Assembly: GCA_017458975.1 (NCBI GenBank)
Contig: JAFSZK010000034.1
Location: 1 to 36,816, forward strand
DNA from: Eubacterium sp.
GTDB taxonomy: Bacteria; Bacillota; Clostridia; Oscillospirales; Acutalibacteraceae
Reading direction: 5' to 3'
Length of the DNA stretch: 36,816 bases
Shown: in pieces, positions 24,397 through 33,397 of the stretch
Numbering within the stretch: the stretch's first letter is position 1
How the letters are laid out: every line of letters begins with the position of its first letter
Notes under the pieces: model-generated
Told to the model about the DNA's origin: nothing
Seen by the model: only the letters and a program-made list of their open reading frames with translations
The model's database searches: none
Made by a program: the position numbers and the translations under genes

Positions 24397-25156
24397 AAGA
24401 GAAAAAAGACGCCAGCTCGCAAGGTCATCGGGCTATACCAAAAACGACGCTAAAAGAATTCTTTGCCGCGATTCCTCCTTCCCTGTTAAGGAGGCATACA
24501 ACGCAATAAGAACAAACCTTCTCTTCCTCCAGCAGGGTGAAAAATGCCCGATATTTGTTATTACAAGCCCTACCGCAAATAACGGTAAAACAATTAATTC
24601 CGTTAATCTTGCGATAAGCTTTGCACAAATGGGTAAGAAGACGCTTCTTATTGACTCGGATATGAGAAACCCGACAATACACAGACTCTTTTCCATATCC
24701 GTTAAAAACGGTCTTTCGGAAATACTTGCGGGCCTTACCGATAATATCTCCGTTTCAAAAACGGACGTTGAAAACCTTTCGGTGCTTACCGCGGGTAAAA
24801 TCCCTCCGAACCCCACCGAGCTTCTTTCCTCGACAAGAATGGACAAGCTCCTTGAATTTGTAAAAGAGCATTACGACTGTGTATTCATTGATACTCCGCC
24901 TATTAATATCGTTACCGATTCAACCGTATTTGCAAGAAAGGTTACGGGTTATATTCTTATAATCAAAACCGATACTACAAATATTAACGACGTTAAAACG
25001 ACAATAGGTAATCTTGAGTCAATCGGCGGAAATATTCTCGGCTTTGTACTTAACGACGTTACAAGCGAGAAGAAAAAATACTACTCCTACTACAGGAGAT
25101 ACAATTATAATTACAAGTATTCTTATAATTATAATTACGATAAATACGAAAAATAA
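24389..25156 (+). CDS. CpsD/CapB-type bacterial tyrosine kinase
   Basis: A 255-aa cytosolic P-loop kinase that works with the preceding Wzz-like protein to control polysaccharide assembly. After the FPVKEAYNAIRTNLLF entry motif come Walker A SPTANNGKT (near 53-61), Walker A' LLIDSDMRNP and Walker B DCVFIDTPP. The tail contains 12 tyrosines in the last 25 residues, the usual autophosphorylation cluster, here unusually dense. The Walker A differs from the common PGEGKS/T version in having Asn-Asn before GKT. I start at the ATG at 24389 behind GGAGGG, rather than an in-frame GTG at 24380 that lies within the ribosome binding site. No CpsB-type phosphatase was found nearby. Confidence 0.9.
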   Translation: MTKREKRRQLARSSGYTKNDAKRILCRDSSFPVKEAYNAIRTNLLFLQQGEKCPIFVITSPTANNGKTINSVNLAISFAQMGKKTLLIDSDMRNPTIHRLFSISVKNGLSEILAGLTDNISVSKTDVENLSVLTAGKIPPNPTELLSSTRMDKLLEFVKEHYDCVFIDTPPINIVTDSTVFARKVTGYILIIKTDTTNINDVKTTIGNLESIGGNILGFVLNDVTSEKKKYYSYYRRYNYNYKYSYNYNYDKYEK

Positions 25157-25167
25157 CAGGTGATTAA

Positions 25168-26673
25168 ATGAACAGACGAACAAGAATGCAATTATTTTTT
25201 GAATTTATCATTGATATATTCTGTTTAATACTTGCAAATGCTTTTTCGATATGTTTATTCTACTTCATAATTCCGAAAATTCCCACATTCCCCGCCATTG
25301 AATGGATAAGACTTGAGGGAACTCTCTTTCTTGCATATCTTGTTATATTCTTCGGCTTTCACCGTAATATAAACACCCAGAACCGAAACCGAAAAAGTGA
25401 GGTCGCCGCTCTTGTAAGAAACGCAACGCTTATATTTGCGCTCTTTGCGGTACTGATTATTCTTTTAAAAAATCCCATTGTAGAATCGAGATATATGCTC
25501 TTTTCAACATATCTTACGTTCATCGGCTTTTCGGCTATAGGAAGATATTTTTTAAAAAGATATCTTACGGGCTTTTATAAAAACAGCAAGACGGCGTCAA
25601 GAGCAATAATCATTACAACAAGCGACAGGGCTGACAACTTTGTTAAAAGTATTAAAGACGACTGGTCGGTATATGTTACGGGAATCGTCCTTCTTGACAG
25701 ATACTGTCAGGACAACGTGTTCAAGTTTTCCGACCCGTTTATCAGAGAGCTTTCCCATCTTTCCCCATCGAATACCGAGGTAATGACTCTTCCCGGGGTA
25801 ATCCACGATATTCCCGTTCTTTCAACGGACGACGGCTTTATTGATATTATCCGCTCGTCTCCGACGGATGAGGTGTTCTTAAACCTTCCCTACACCGACG
25901 ACCTTGAAATTCAGGAAATAATTGAAGAGCTTGAGGATATGGGAATTACGGTACATATTAATATCCCGACCCTTGACGATATTCTTGACGAAAGTAAATT
26001 CGATAACATTAACTGTAAAATGCAGTACGGTTATCCCATGGCGTCCTTCGCTGCAAATCCGCCGCGTTTCGGCTATCTTTTTGCAAAACGCGCGTTTGAT
26101 TTACTTTTCGGAATAATCGGATGTATTCTCTCTGTTCCGGTAATTCTTATTACCGCTGTTCCCCTCCTTCACGAAAGCAAGGGACCGCTTATATTTAAAC
26201 AGCAGCGAGTAGGACTTAACGGAAGAGTGTTCAATATTTATAAGCTCCGCTCAATGTATGTTGACGCCGAGGAGAGAAAAAAAGAGCTGGTAAAAGAAAA
26301 CCAGATGGAAGGCTATATGTTCAAAATGGAAAACGACCCGAGAGTTACAAAGGTAGGAAGGGTTATAAGAAAGCTGAGCATAGACGAGCTGCCCCAGTTT
26401 TTCAACGTTGTCAAGGGCGATATGAGCCTTGTAGGAACAAGACCGCCTACAATAGACGAATTTGAAAAATACGAAAGCAGGCATAAAAGACGTCTTTCAA
26501 TGCGTCCCGGTATTACGGGTATGTGGCAGGTAAGCGGACGCTCCGAAATTCAGAGCTTTGAAGAGGTTGTTAAGCTTGACTGCGAATACATAGATAACTG
26601 CTCCGCGCTTCTTGATTTAAAGATTCTCTTTAAGACCGTCGGAGTTGTTCTGACCCACAAGGGCGCTCATTAA
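25168..26673 (+). CDS. Polyisoprenyl-phosphate phosphoglycosyltransferase (initiating sugar transferase)
   Basis: A 501-aa membrane enzyme that loads the first sugar-phosphate onto undecaprenyl phosphate. Four N-terminal membrane segments (about 8-140) are followed by a Rossmann-like CoA-binding-type domain (150-290), another membrane segment near 311-332, and the bacterial sugar transferase domain: FKQQRVGLNG (near 343), YKLRSM, LSIDELPQFFNV, MSLVGTRPP and MRPGITGMWQVSGRS. This is the WbaP/CpsE layout. Whether it transfers galactose-, glucose- or another sugar phosphate cannot be told from sequence. AGGTGA precedes the ATG, and it lies 11 bp after the kinase gene. Confidence 0.93.
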   Translation: MNRRTRMQLFFEFIIDIFCLILANAFSICLFYFIIPKIPTFPAIEWIRLEGTLFLAYLVIFFGFHRNINTQNRNRKSEVAALVRNATLIFALFAVLIILLKNPIVESRYMLFSTYLTFIGFSAIGRYFLKRYLTGFYKNSKTASRAIIITTSDRADNFVKSIKDDWSVYVTGIVLLDRYCQDNVFKFSDPFIRELSHLSPSNTEVMTLPGVIHDIPVLSTDDGFIDIIRSSPTDEVFLNLPYTDDLEIQEIIEELEDMGITVHINIPTLDDILDESKFDNINCKMQYGYPMASFAANPPRFGYLFAKRAFDLLFGIIGCILSVPVILITAVPLLHESKGPLIFKQQRVGLNGRVFNIYKLRSMYVDAEERKKELVKENQMEGYMFKMENDPRVTKVGRVIRKLSIDELPQFFNVVKGDMSLVGTRPPTIDEFEKYESRHKRRLSMRPGITGMWQVSGRSEIQSFEEVVKLDCEYIDNCSALLDLKILFKTVGVVLTHKGAH

Positions 26674-26683
26674 AGGTAATTAT

Positions 26684-27805
26684 ATGAAAATTGCAATGAT
26701 AGGTCACAAAAGAATACCCTCGCGTGAGGGCGGTATAGAAATCGTTGTGGGCGAGCTTTCAAAGCGTATGGTAAAGCTCGGCCACAGCGTTACTGCTTAT
26801 AACCGAAAGAGCCGACACATTGCAGGAAACGAATATAACGCAAAAAGAGAAAACGAGTACGAGGGAGTTAAGCTTAAATGGATTTACACTCCCGAATCGT
26901 CAAAGCTCAACGCAATCGTTTACAGCGCGTTTTCAACCTTACAAGCCGTATTATGCGGCTATGACGTGATTCATTTTCACGCCGAGGGTCCCGCCTCTAT
27001 GGTAAAGCTTGCAAAGCTTTTTAAAAAGAGATGTATCGTTACAATTCACGGACTCGACTGGCAGAGAGCTAAATGGGGCGGCTTTGCAACAAAATTTCTT
27101 CTTTTCGGAGAAAGAACCGCGGCTGAAAACGCCGATGAAATAATTGTACTGAGCGAAAACGTAAAACAGTATTTTAAAGAAAAGTATAACCGAAACACGG
27201 TTTTTATTCCAAACGGAATTGAAGCTCCGACTCCTAAGGAAGCCCGGATAATAAAAGAAAAGTATGCTCTTGATAAGGACGGCTATATCCTTTTTCTCGG
27301 AAGGCTCGTTCCCGAAAAGGGCGTTCATTATCTTATAAATGCTTTTAAAGAAACCGAATCGGACAAAAAGCTTGTAATTGCAGGCGGCGCGAGCCACACA
27401 AGCGATTACGAAGCCGAAATAAGAGCGCTCGCCCGAAACGACGAAAGAATTGTTTTTACGGGATTCATTCAGGGAGAGGAGCTCGTCGAGCTTTATTCAA
27501 ACGCATATATCTACGTCCTGCCGAGCGACCTTGAGGGTATGCCGATAAGCCTTCTTGAGGCTATGAGTTACGGAAATTGCTGTTTAACCTCCGATATTGA
27601 GGAATGCACGGAGGTCTGTGAGGATAAAGCCGAATACTTTGAAAAGGGAAACGAGAGCGAACTTAAAGCCGCGCTTGAATTTCTTTTAAATAATCCCGAT
27701 AAGGTCAGCGAGTATAAAAACAACGCCGCCGGCTTTATCTTAAATAAATACGACTGGGATAATGTTGTAAACAAAACGCTTGAACTTTATAAAAATAACG
27801 GGTAA
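26684..27805 (+). CDS. Family 4 glycosyltransferase with DUF1972-type N-terminus
   Basis: A 373-aa cytosolic GT-B glycosyltransferase, probably the second-sugar enzyme of the repeat unit because it directly follows the initiating transferase. The N-terminal domain begins KIAMIGHKRIPSREGGIE, the DUF1972 hallmark seen in Cps rhamnosyl- and glucosyltransferases, and TIHGLDWQRAKWGG follows near 119-132. The C-terminal nucleotide-sugar domain has LFLGRLVPEKGVHYLI and a DLEGMPISLLEAMSYG stretch (the E-x7-E motif). The donor sugar is unknown. GGTAAT precedes the ATG. A lone C-terminal helix ends NKYDWDNVVNKTLELY, typical of complete GT4 proteins. Confidence 0.9.
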   Translation: MKIAMIGHKRIPSREGGIEIVVGELSKRMVKLGHSVTAYNRKSRHIAGNEYNAKRENEYEGVKLKWIYTPESSKLNAIVYSAFSTLQAVLCGYDVIHFHAEGPASMVKLAKLFKKRCIVTIHGLDWQRAKWGGFATKFLLFGERTAAENADEIIVLSENVKQYFKEKYNRNTVFIPNGIEAPTPKEARIIKEKYALDKDGYILFLGRLVPEKGVHYLINAFKETESDKKLVIAGGASHTSDYEAEIRALARNDERIVFTGFIQGEELVELYSNAYIYVLPSDLEGMPISLLEAMSYGNCCLTSDIEECTEVCEDKAEYFEKGNESELKAALEFLLNNPDKVSEYKNNAAGFILNKYDWDNVVNKTLELYKNNG

Positions 27806-27809
27806 TAAA

Positions 27810-29000
27810 ATGAAAATTCTTATGGTAAACAAGTTTCTCTACCCCAACGGCGGTTCGGAAACATATATTTTTAAGCTCGGCGATTGCCTTAAGGCGCTCG
27901 GTCACGAGGTTGAATACTTCGGTATGGAGCATGAGGGAAACTGCGTTTCAAACAGCCTTGGGCTGTATACGGGCGATATGGATTTTCATACCGCAAGCAA
28001 GCTTACCCAGCTTTCATATACGCTTAAAACCGTATACTCTCCGGAAGCTAAAAAGAAAATGAGGCTTCTTTTAGAGAGCTTCGCGCCCGACGTCGTTCAC
28101 CTTAATAATTTTAACTACCAGCTTACTCCGAGCGTTATATACGCCGTTAAGGATTATGAGAAGAAAACGGGAAAAAGGGTAAAAATTATTTACACCGCTC
28201 ACGATTATCAGCTTGTATGTCCTAATCATATGATGCTTGATTCTTTTGGCAATATATGTGAGAAATGTGCAAAAGGCGACTATATGAGCTGTTTTAAGAA
28301 CAGCTGCGTTCACTCTTCCAAGGCAAAAAGTCTTATCGGCAGTATAGAGGCAAGTCTTTATAAGGCGCTTAAAGCCTATAAGCATATTGACGCCGTCATC
28401 TGTCCGAGTGAGTTTATGAAAACAAAGCTTGACCTTAATCCCGCTTTAAAGGGCAAAACGCTCACTTTACATAATTTTATCGACAAAGCCCCCGTCGGCA
28501 AGACCGAAAAAGAGGATTACGTTCTTTATTTCGGACGTTACTCCAAGGAAAAGGGCATTAAAAACATACTTGAAGCCAAGGGTATTAATTTCATCTGCGC
28601 AGGCTCGGGAGAGCTTGAGAAGGAAATTGAAAAAGCCGGTATTAAAAACGTCGGCTTTAAAACGGGCAGGGAGCTTGAGGAGCTTATTTCAAAGGCGGTT
28701 TGTTCCGTTTATCCGAGCACATGGTATGAAAACTGTCCGTTTTCGGTAATGGAGAGCATATCTCTCGGGACTCCTGTTATAGGCGCCGATATAGGCGGTA
28801 TTCCCGAGCTCATTGAAAACGGCAAAACGGGCTTCCTTTTTAAAAGCGGGAACACCGCGGATATGGAGGAAAAGATAAAAGCCCTCACCGAAAACAGCTC
28901 TCTTGCAAACGAAATGAGCAGGAACTGTCTTGATTATAAATTTGACACTGCTGAGGCTTATACAAAAAAGCTTCTTAAAATATATGAAACCGAAGGTTGA
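27810..29000 (+). CDS. Family 4 glycosyltransferase with Cys-rich insert
   Basis: 396 aa, GT-B fold. MKILMVNKFLYPNGGSETYI opens the acceptor domain. AHDYQLVCPNHMML (about 138-150) is followed by an insert with several cysteines (CEKCAKGDYMSCFKNSC, about 160-176) that may bind zinc or stabilise a loop. This insert recurs in some capsule GT4 enzymes. The C-terminal donor domain has YFGRYSKEKGI, ENCPFSVMESISLG and ADIGGIPELI. I use the ATG at 27810, 4 bp after the previous stop, behind GGGTAA. The upstream in-frame ATG at 27780 would overlap the previous gene and lacks a site. Its sugar specificity is unknown. Confidence 0.9.
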   Translation: MKILMVNKFLYPNGGSETYIFKLGDCLKALGHEVEYFGMEHEGNCVSNSLGLYTGDMDFHTASKLTQLSYTLKTVYSPEAKKKMRLLLESFAPDVVHLNNFNYQLTPSVIYAVKDYEKKTGKRVKIIYTAHDYQLVCPNHMMLDSFGNICEKCAKGDYMSCFKNSCVHSSKAKSLIGSIEASLYKALKAYKHIDAVICPSEFMKTKLDLNPALKGKTLTLHNFIDKAPVGKTEKEDYVLYFGRYSKEKGIKNILEAKGINFICAGSGELEKEIEKAGIKNVGFKTGRELEELISKAVCSVYPSTWYENCPFSVMESISLGTPVIGADIGGIPELIENGKTGFLFKSGNTADMEEKIKALTENSSLANEMSRNCLDYKFDTAEAYTKKLLKIYETEG

Positions 29001-29003
29001 TTT

Positions 29004-30173
29004 ATGAAAAAGCTTAACGGAACAGTAATAGTTACATACCGCTGCAACGCGCGCTGCACTATGTGTAACCGTTACAAGGCGCCCTCAAAACCCGAAGAGG
29101 AAATATCTCTTGAAACAATTAAAAAGCTTCCCGAAATGTATTTTACCAACATTACGGGGGGCGAGCCGTTTATTCGCACCGATTTAAAGGAAATCGTGCG
29201 CGAGCTTGATAAAAAGAGCGACAGAATTGTAATTTCAACAAACGGCTTTTTTACCGACAGAATTATTGATTTATGTAAGGAATTTCCAAACGTCGGCATA
29301 CGCATTTCGATAGAAGGTCTTGAGGAAACGAACAACAAAATCCGCGGACTTGAGGACGGCTACAACAAGGGCTACGGCACTCTTAAAAAGCTTGTTGAAA
29401 TGGGCCACGGCGACGTCGGCTTCGGTATGACCGTTCAGGACGCCAACGCAAAGGATTTAGTTCCTCTTTATAAAATCAGCGACGAAATGAATATGGAATT
29501 TGCAACCGCGTCGCTTCATAATTCCTTCTATTTTGTTGAAGCAAAAAACGTCATTAAAGACAGAGCTATGGTTGCAAAGGAATTTGAGAAGCTCATTAAC
29601 GAGCTGTTAAAATCAAATTCGCCTAAAAAGTGGTTTAGAGCATATTTCAACCACGGACTTATTAATTATATTTACGGACAGAAAAGACTACTCCCGTGCG
29701 ATATGGCTTTTGACACCTTCTTTATTGACCCTTACGGCGACGTTATGCCCTGTAACGGCACTAAGGAAAAAGAAGTTATGGGTAATCTTAATACTCAGTC
29801 ATGGGACGAACTGTGGAACAGCGAGCAGGCTGAAGCGGTAAGACGAAAGGTAAGAGCCTGCGACCGTCAATGCTGGATGATAGGCTCGGTATCCCCTGCT
29901 ATGCATAAATACATCTGGAAGCCTGCTGCATGGGTGGTAAAGCATAAATTCTTAAAATATTTCAGCGATAATAAATACTCGATGTTTGAAAACAAAATCT
30001 GCCGTGACCTTCGCGACGGAAAGGTTACAAAGGAGGAGCTTGACAGGCTTTCTACCTGTGACTTTAACGCGGTAATTAACGACGGACTCTCCGAAGAGTC
30101 AAAATCCGCCCTTGAAGGCACCACGGGCGAGGAAATTGTTGACGCTGACATTAAAGCACAGCTGGGTGAATAA
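29004..30173 (+). CDS. Radical SAM/SPASM protein inside the polysaccharide operon
   Basis: A 389-aa iron-sulfur enzyme. CNARCTMC gives the radical SAM cluster ligands Cys14, Cys18 and Cys21. The NITGGEPFIRTD block near 49-60 and VISTNGFFTD near 75-84 complete the SAM-binding barrel, and IRISIEGLEETN is a typical later strand. SPASM-type cysteines appear in LLPCDMAFDTF, GDVMPCNGT and RACDRQCWMIG. It is 3 bp after a glycosyltransferase and overlaps the next by 1 bp, so it belongs to the operon. Its reaction is unknown. Because it sits between glycosyltransferases it may modify a sugar or a lipid-linked intermediate, or attach or modify an aminoacyl or lipid group. No peptide precursor is evident. 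Confidence 0.85.
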   Translation: MKKLNGTVIVTYRCNARCTMCNRYKAPSKPEEEISLETIKKLPEMYFTNITGGEPFIRTDLKEIVRELDKKSDRIVISTNGFFTDRIIDLCKEFPNVGIRISIEGLEETNNKIRGLEDGYNKGYGTLKKLVEMGHGDVGFGMTVQDANAKDLVPLYKISDEMNMEFATASLHNSFYFVEAKNVIKDRAMVAKEFEKLINELLKSNSPKKWFRAYFNHGLINYIYGQKRLLPCDMAFDTFFIDPYGDVMPCNGTKEKEVMGNLNTQSWDELWNSEQAEAVRRKVRACDRQCWMIGSVSPAMHKYIWKPAAWVVKHKFLKYFSDNKYSMFENKICRDLRDGKVTKEELDRLSTCDFNAVINDGLSEESKSALEGTTGEEIVDADIKAQLGE

Positions 30174-30907
30174 TGAAGATTTTATTTGTAAATCCGATTA
30201 TTTATACATCGGAAACGTCAAAAATTAAAAAAGCGCCCTCAATTAAGGACACGATGAGTTATGATTTATGTCTTGCGTTTAAGGATATGGGTCATGACAT
30301 AACTCTTTTTGCAGGCGAGCCCTTTAAGCCCGAGCAAAAAGAGGAATATCCCTTTAACGTTGTCTGGGCAAAATGCGCGTTTCCGAAGGTATGCAAGCCA
30401 AACGCTCTGCCGCTGTGCCCCGAGCTTGTAAGCCTTGTTAAGGACGAAAGCTTTAACCTTGTTATTTCAAGCGAAATCTTTTCTCTCAATTCCTTAATGC
30501 TTGCACTTTTTTCAAGGGAAAGCCTTATAGTATGGCACGAGCTTGCAAAGCATAATAATATTATGCATAAAATCCCGTCGAGGCTATGGTATAACACCGT
30601 TGCAAAAACCGCCTTCAGAGGCGTTCCCGTGATAGCAAGAAGCAAGGAAGCAAAAGAGTTTATTTCCCGTTTTTGTAATAATGTGTATGACAGAATTATT
30701 GACCACGGCGTAAATCTCGATAAGTTTGAGGCTTGCAAAAAAAGGAAAAATACTTTGCCGTCGTATCCCAGCTTATTGAAAGAAAACAGATTGACAAAAT
30801 CATTGATAAGTTTTCGGCATTCTCAAAAGCCAATCCCGAATACAAGCTTTACATTTTCGGCGAGGGCGATAAGGAAAGCGGACTCAAAGAGCAGGTTAAA
30901 GACTTAA
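30173..30907 (+). pseudogene. 5' part of a frameshifted family 4 glycosyltransferase
   Basis: Codons 1 to about 188 encode a convincing GT4 acceptor domain, opening MKILFVNPIIYTSE and reaching FCNNVYDRIIDHGVNLDKFEAC. Beyond the A7 run at 30737-30743 the frame reads non-homologous, basic, Ser/Pro-rich sequence and stops at 30907. The expected continuation, the GT4 donor domain, is in the -1 frame. One extra A in the run would join both parts without loss (…EACKKKEKYFAVVSQL…). I therefore treat this as the N-terminal half of a gene of 30173-32463 that is broken, slipped or mis-sequenced. It starts 1 bp inside the previous stop (TAATG). Confidence 0.75.
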
Positions 30908-32463
30908 AGCTTGAAGAAAAGGTCGTTTTCTTCGGCAAGGCATCCCACGACGAGCTCAAAAGCTATCTCTCAAAAGCGAGCGCGCTTCTTGTTTATACAA
31001 GAAAGGATAATAATATGGTCTCAATCGTTGAGTCCATTGCCTGCGCAACCCCCGTTGTTACAACCTCCGTTCCGTATAACGCGTCTTATATAAAAGAAAA
31101 CGGACTCGGAATCGTTAATGACGCTTGGAACGAGAGCGACCTTGAAAGGATTGTATCCGACAAGAAGTACATTGAGAATTGCCTAAATTACAGAAATAAC
31201 ATCTCAACAAAGGGAAAGGTTGAAGCTTTTTTAAGCGTAAAAAACGCAAAGAACATACTTCTCTCCTCCTACAGCGTTAACCCGTTTCACGGAAGCGAGG
31301 ACGGTATAGGCTGGAACTGGACGCTTCAGCTTGCAAAGCATTTTAACGCCGCGGACGACAGAATTTTCCTTGTTACAAAAAAGGTAAACGAAGCCGATAC
31401 AAGACGGGGTATTGAGGAAAACGGGCTTAAAAACGTTAAGCTTACAATAGTTGATACTCCCGACTGGCTCAACTGGTACCGCGAGCACCGCTCAGCGTTC
31501 CACCACCTTTACTATATGCTCTGGCAAAGATATGCATACGCCCGGGCAAAAAGGTCAAAAATCGACTTTGATATTATTCACCATATAACAATGGTGGATT
31601 TCAGAATACCGGGTCATATGCACAAATTTAAAAAGCCCGAAACAATCTTCGGACCCGTCGGAGGCGGACAGTCGACTCCCGAGGCGTTAAAAAGCTATGA
31701 AGCCTCAAGGGCGGTTGAAAAATTCCGCGAAGCTATAAACAAGTCAAGAGCCGTGCTCCCCTCTTATAAAAAGGCAATGAAAAACTTTAACCGCGTTTTT
31801 GCAATCAACTCGGAAACGCAGGAATATATGAGCTCCGCCATGGGCAAAAGGTGTGAAAAGCTCTGCGAATTAGCGCTTGCCGATGAATTCAGGGCTCTTG
31901 AAATACAAAAAAAGAAAAACGCGAGCGTGAAAATTCTTTACCTCGGACGCCTTATTGAAAAGAAAGGCATAATGCTTCTTCTTGACGTTATTAAGGCTAT
32001 GCCCACGGACGGGAACTTCACCCTTGAAATATACGGCGGCGGTCCGCTTGAATCGCGAATTTCAGAATACATTAAAGATAATTCGCTTGAAAACAGGGTT
32101 AAGCTCTGCGGCGAGGTTGAACACAGCGAGGTATCAAACGTATATTCAACCGCCGACATCTTCGTTATGCCCTCTCTCAGAGAAACAAGCGGAAACGTGC
32201 TTGTTGAGGCAATGGCTCACTCGCTTCCCGTTGTTGCGCTTGATATGAGCGTTGCAAGCGATTTTAAAGAACACGGCTGCGGCGAATTTATTAACGTTAA
32301 GCAAAGCAGGGAAGCTATAATAAACGAATTTTCCGACAAGCTCACAAAGCTTATCGACGACCCCGGGCTCAGAACTCAGGAAGGTGAAAAAGGTTATGCT
32401 TTTGTAAACGAAGAGCTTTCGTGGGAAAAGAAATTTGAAAAGGTTTATGACAATCTTTATTAA
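30733..32463 (+). CDS. GT4 donor domain fused to a second complete GT4 glycosyltransferase (3' part)
   Basis: As read it is 576 aa from a TTG start with no ribosome binding site, so it is probably not translated alone. Residues 1-160 are the C-terminal donor domain of the broken upstream gene: KYFAVVSQLIERKQIDKIID, LYIFGEGDKESGL, VSIVESIACATPVV. From about residue 168 a second GT4 begins with KNILLSSYSVNPFHGSEDGI and WNWTLQL, continues with IIHHITMVDFRIPG and FGPVGGGQSTPEA, and ends with LYLGRLIEKKGIMLL, EIYGGGPLESR and SLRETSGNVLVEAMAHSLP. No start codon separates the two, so the intact gene would be a 763-aa double glycosyltransferase adding two sugars. Specificities are unknown. Confidence 0.75.
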   Translation: MQKKEKYFAVVSQLIERKQIDKIIDKFSAFSKANPEYKLYIFGEGDKESGLKEQVKDLKLEEKVVFFGKASHDELKSYLSKASALLVYTRKDNNMVSIVESIACATPVVTTSVPYNASYIKENGLGIVNDAWNESDLERIVSDKKYIENCLNYRNNISTKGKVEAFLSVKNAKNILLSSYSVNPFHGSEDGIGWNWTLQLAKHFNAADDRIFLVTKKVNEADTRRGIEENGLKNVKLTIVDTPDWLNWYREHRSAFHHLYYMLWQRYAYARAKRSKIDFDIIHHITMVDFRIPGHMHKFKKPETIFGPVGGGQSTPEALKSYEASRAVEKFREAINKSRAVLPSYKKAMKNFNRVFAINSETQEYMSSAMGKRCEKLCELALADEFRALEIQKKKNASVKILYLGRLIEKKGIMLLLDVIKAMPTDGNFTLEIYGGGPLESRISEYIKDNSLENRVKLCGEVEHSEVSNVYSTADIFVMPSLRETSGNVLVEAMAHSLPVVALDMSVASDFKEHGCGEFINVKQSREAIINEFSDKLTKLIDDPGLRTQEGEKGYAFVNEELSWEKKFEKVYDNLY

Positions 32464-32474
32464 CGGTGAAAACT

Positions 32475-33383
32475 ATGTCAAGAGCAAAAAAGCTGTTTGA
32501 AAAAAGCAGAAAGAACCACTCGCTGGTTTACGACACAATTTCATACGGTATGTTTAAGCTCGGCTACGGCGATATTAACCTTGCAGGGGCTGTATCCCGC
32601 TATAAGGTTTTTACTGCGCTTGAAAAGAAATACAAAGGCAAAATCGGAAAAACCGATTTTAAGCGCTACGAGGGCGACGCTGCGCCGAAGGTATGGGTTT
32701 GCTGGCTTCAGGGCTTTGAAAACGCGCCCGAGCTTGTAAATAACTGCGTTGCGTCAATTAAGTATCATATTAAAGATAAAGAAATCGTTTTTATTGACGG
32801 CAATAATTTTTCCGAGTTTTGCGATATTCCCGATTACATAATTGACAAATGGAAAAAAGGAATTATCGGTTATGCTCATTTTGCGGATATTATTCGTCTT
32901 GCGCTTCTGACTCAGAGAGGCGGACTCTGGATTGACGCTACGGTTTACCTTACGGGCGCGCTTCCCGAATACGTTACCGAAGGCGATTTCTTCGTTTTGC
33001 GCGACGGCTTCTTTAACTGTGATTTAATCAATATGGGAAACTGGCTTATATTCTCAAAGCCTAATTATATTCTTTTAAACGAAACGCTCAAATTACTCCT
33101 TGATTACTGGAAAGAATACGACTATACAAAGCACTACTTTATTTTCCAGATGTTTTTCAGGATGGTAAGCGACTACTACGAGGACGAGTGGAACTCCGTT
33201 CCCTATTTCAGCCAGTCCGACCAACATATTTTTTCATTCGAGTTTTTTAACGAATACGACGAACATAGATTTAATCAGCTTAAAGAGCTTACTCCCATAC
33301 ATAAGCTTACGACTAAAACCGAAGGCGTAAGCTTTAAAGAAAACAGCTACTATTCCAAGCTTGATACACTTTATAAAAACTGA
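32475..33383 (+). CDS. Capsular polysaccharide synthesis family glycosyltransferase (Caps_synth/GT32-like)
   Basis: 302 aa. It matches the Caps_synth type: PKVWVCWLQGFENAPELV (about 71-88) followed by KEIVFIDGNNFSEF, then IGYAHFADIIRLALLTQRGGLWIDATV (near 132-158), where Asp-Ile-Ile-Arg and the GGLWIDA DXD-like motif bind the sugar nucleotide and metal. There is no membrane segment, so it acts at the inner face of the membrane. AACGGTGA precedes the ATG at 32475. An in-frame GTG at 32466 overlaps that site and is less likely. The donor and linkage are unknown. Confidence 0.85.
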   Translation: MSRAKKLFEKSRKNHSLVYDTISYGMFKLGYGDINLAGAVSRYKVFTALEKKYKGKIGKTDFKRYEGDAAPKVWVCWLQGFENAPELVNNCVASIKYHIKDKEIVFIDGNNFSEFCDIPDYIIDKWKKGIIGYAHFADIIRLALLTQRGGLWIDATVYLTGALPEYVTEGDFFVLRDGFFNCDLINMGNWLIFSKPNYILLNETLKLLLDYWKEYDYTKHYFIFQMFFRMVSDYYEDEWNSVPYFSQSDQHIFSFEFFNEYDEHRFNQLKELTPIHKLTTKTEGVSFKENSYYSKLDTLYKN

Positions 33384-33397
33384 CGGGCGGTAAATTA

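Noticed and set aside
32466-32474. GTG start for the Caps_synth glycosyltransferase
   Set aside because: The GTG is part of the GGTGA ribosome binding site that serves the ATG at 32475.
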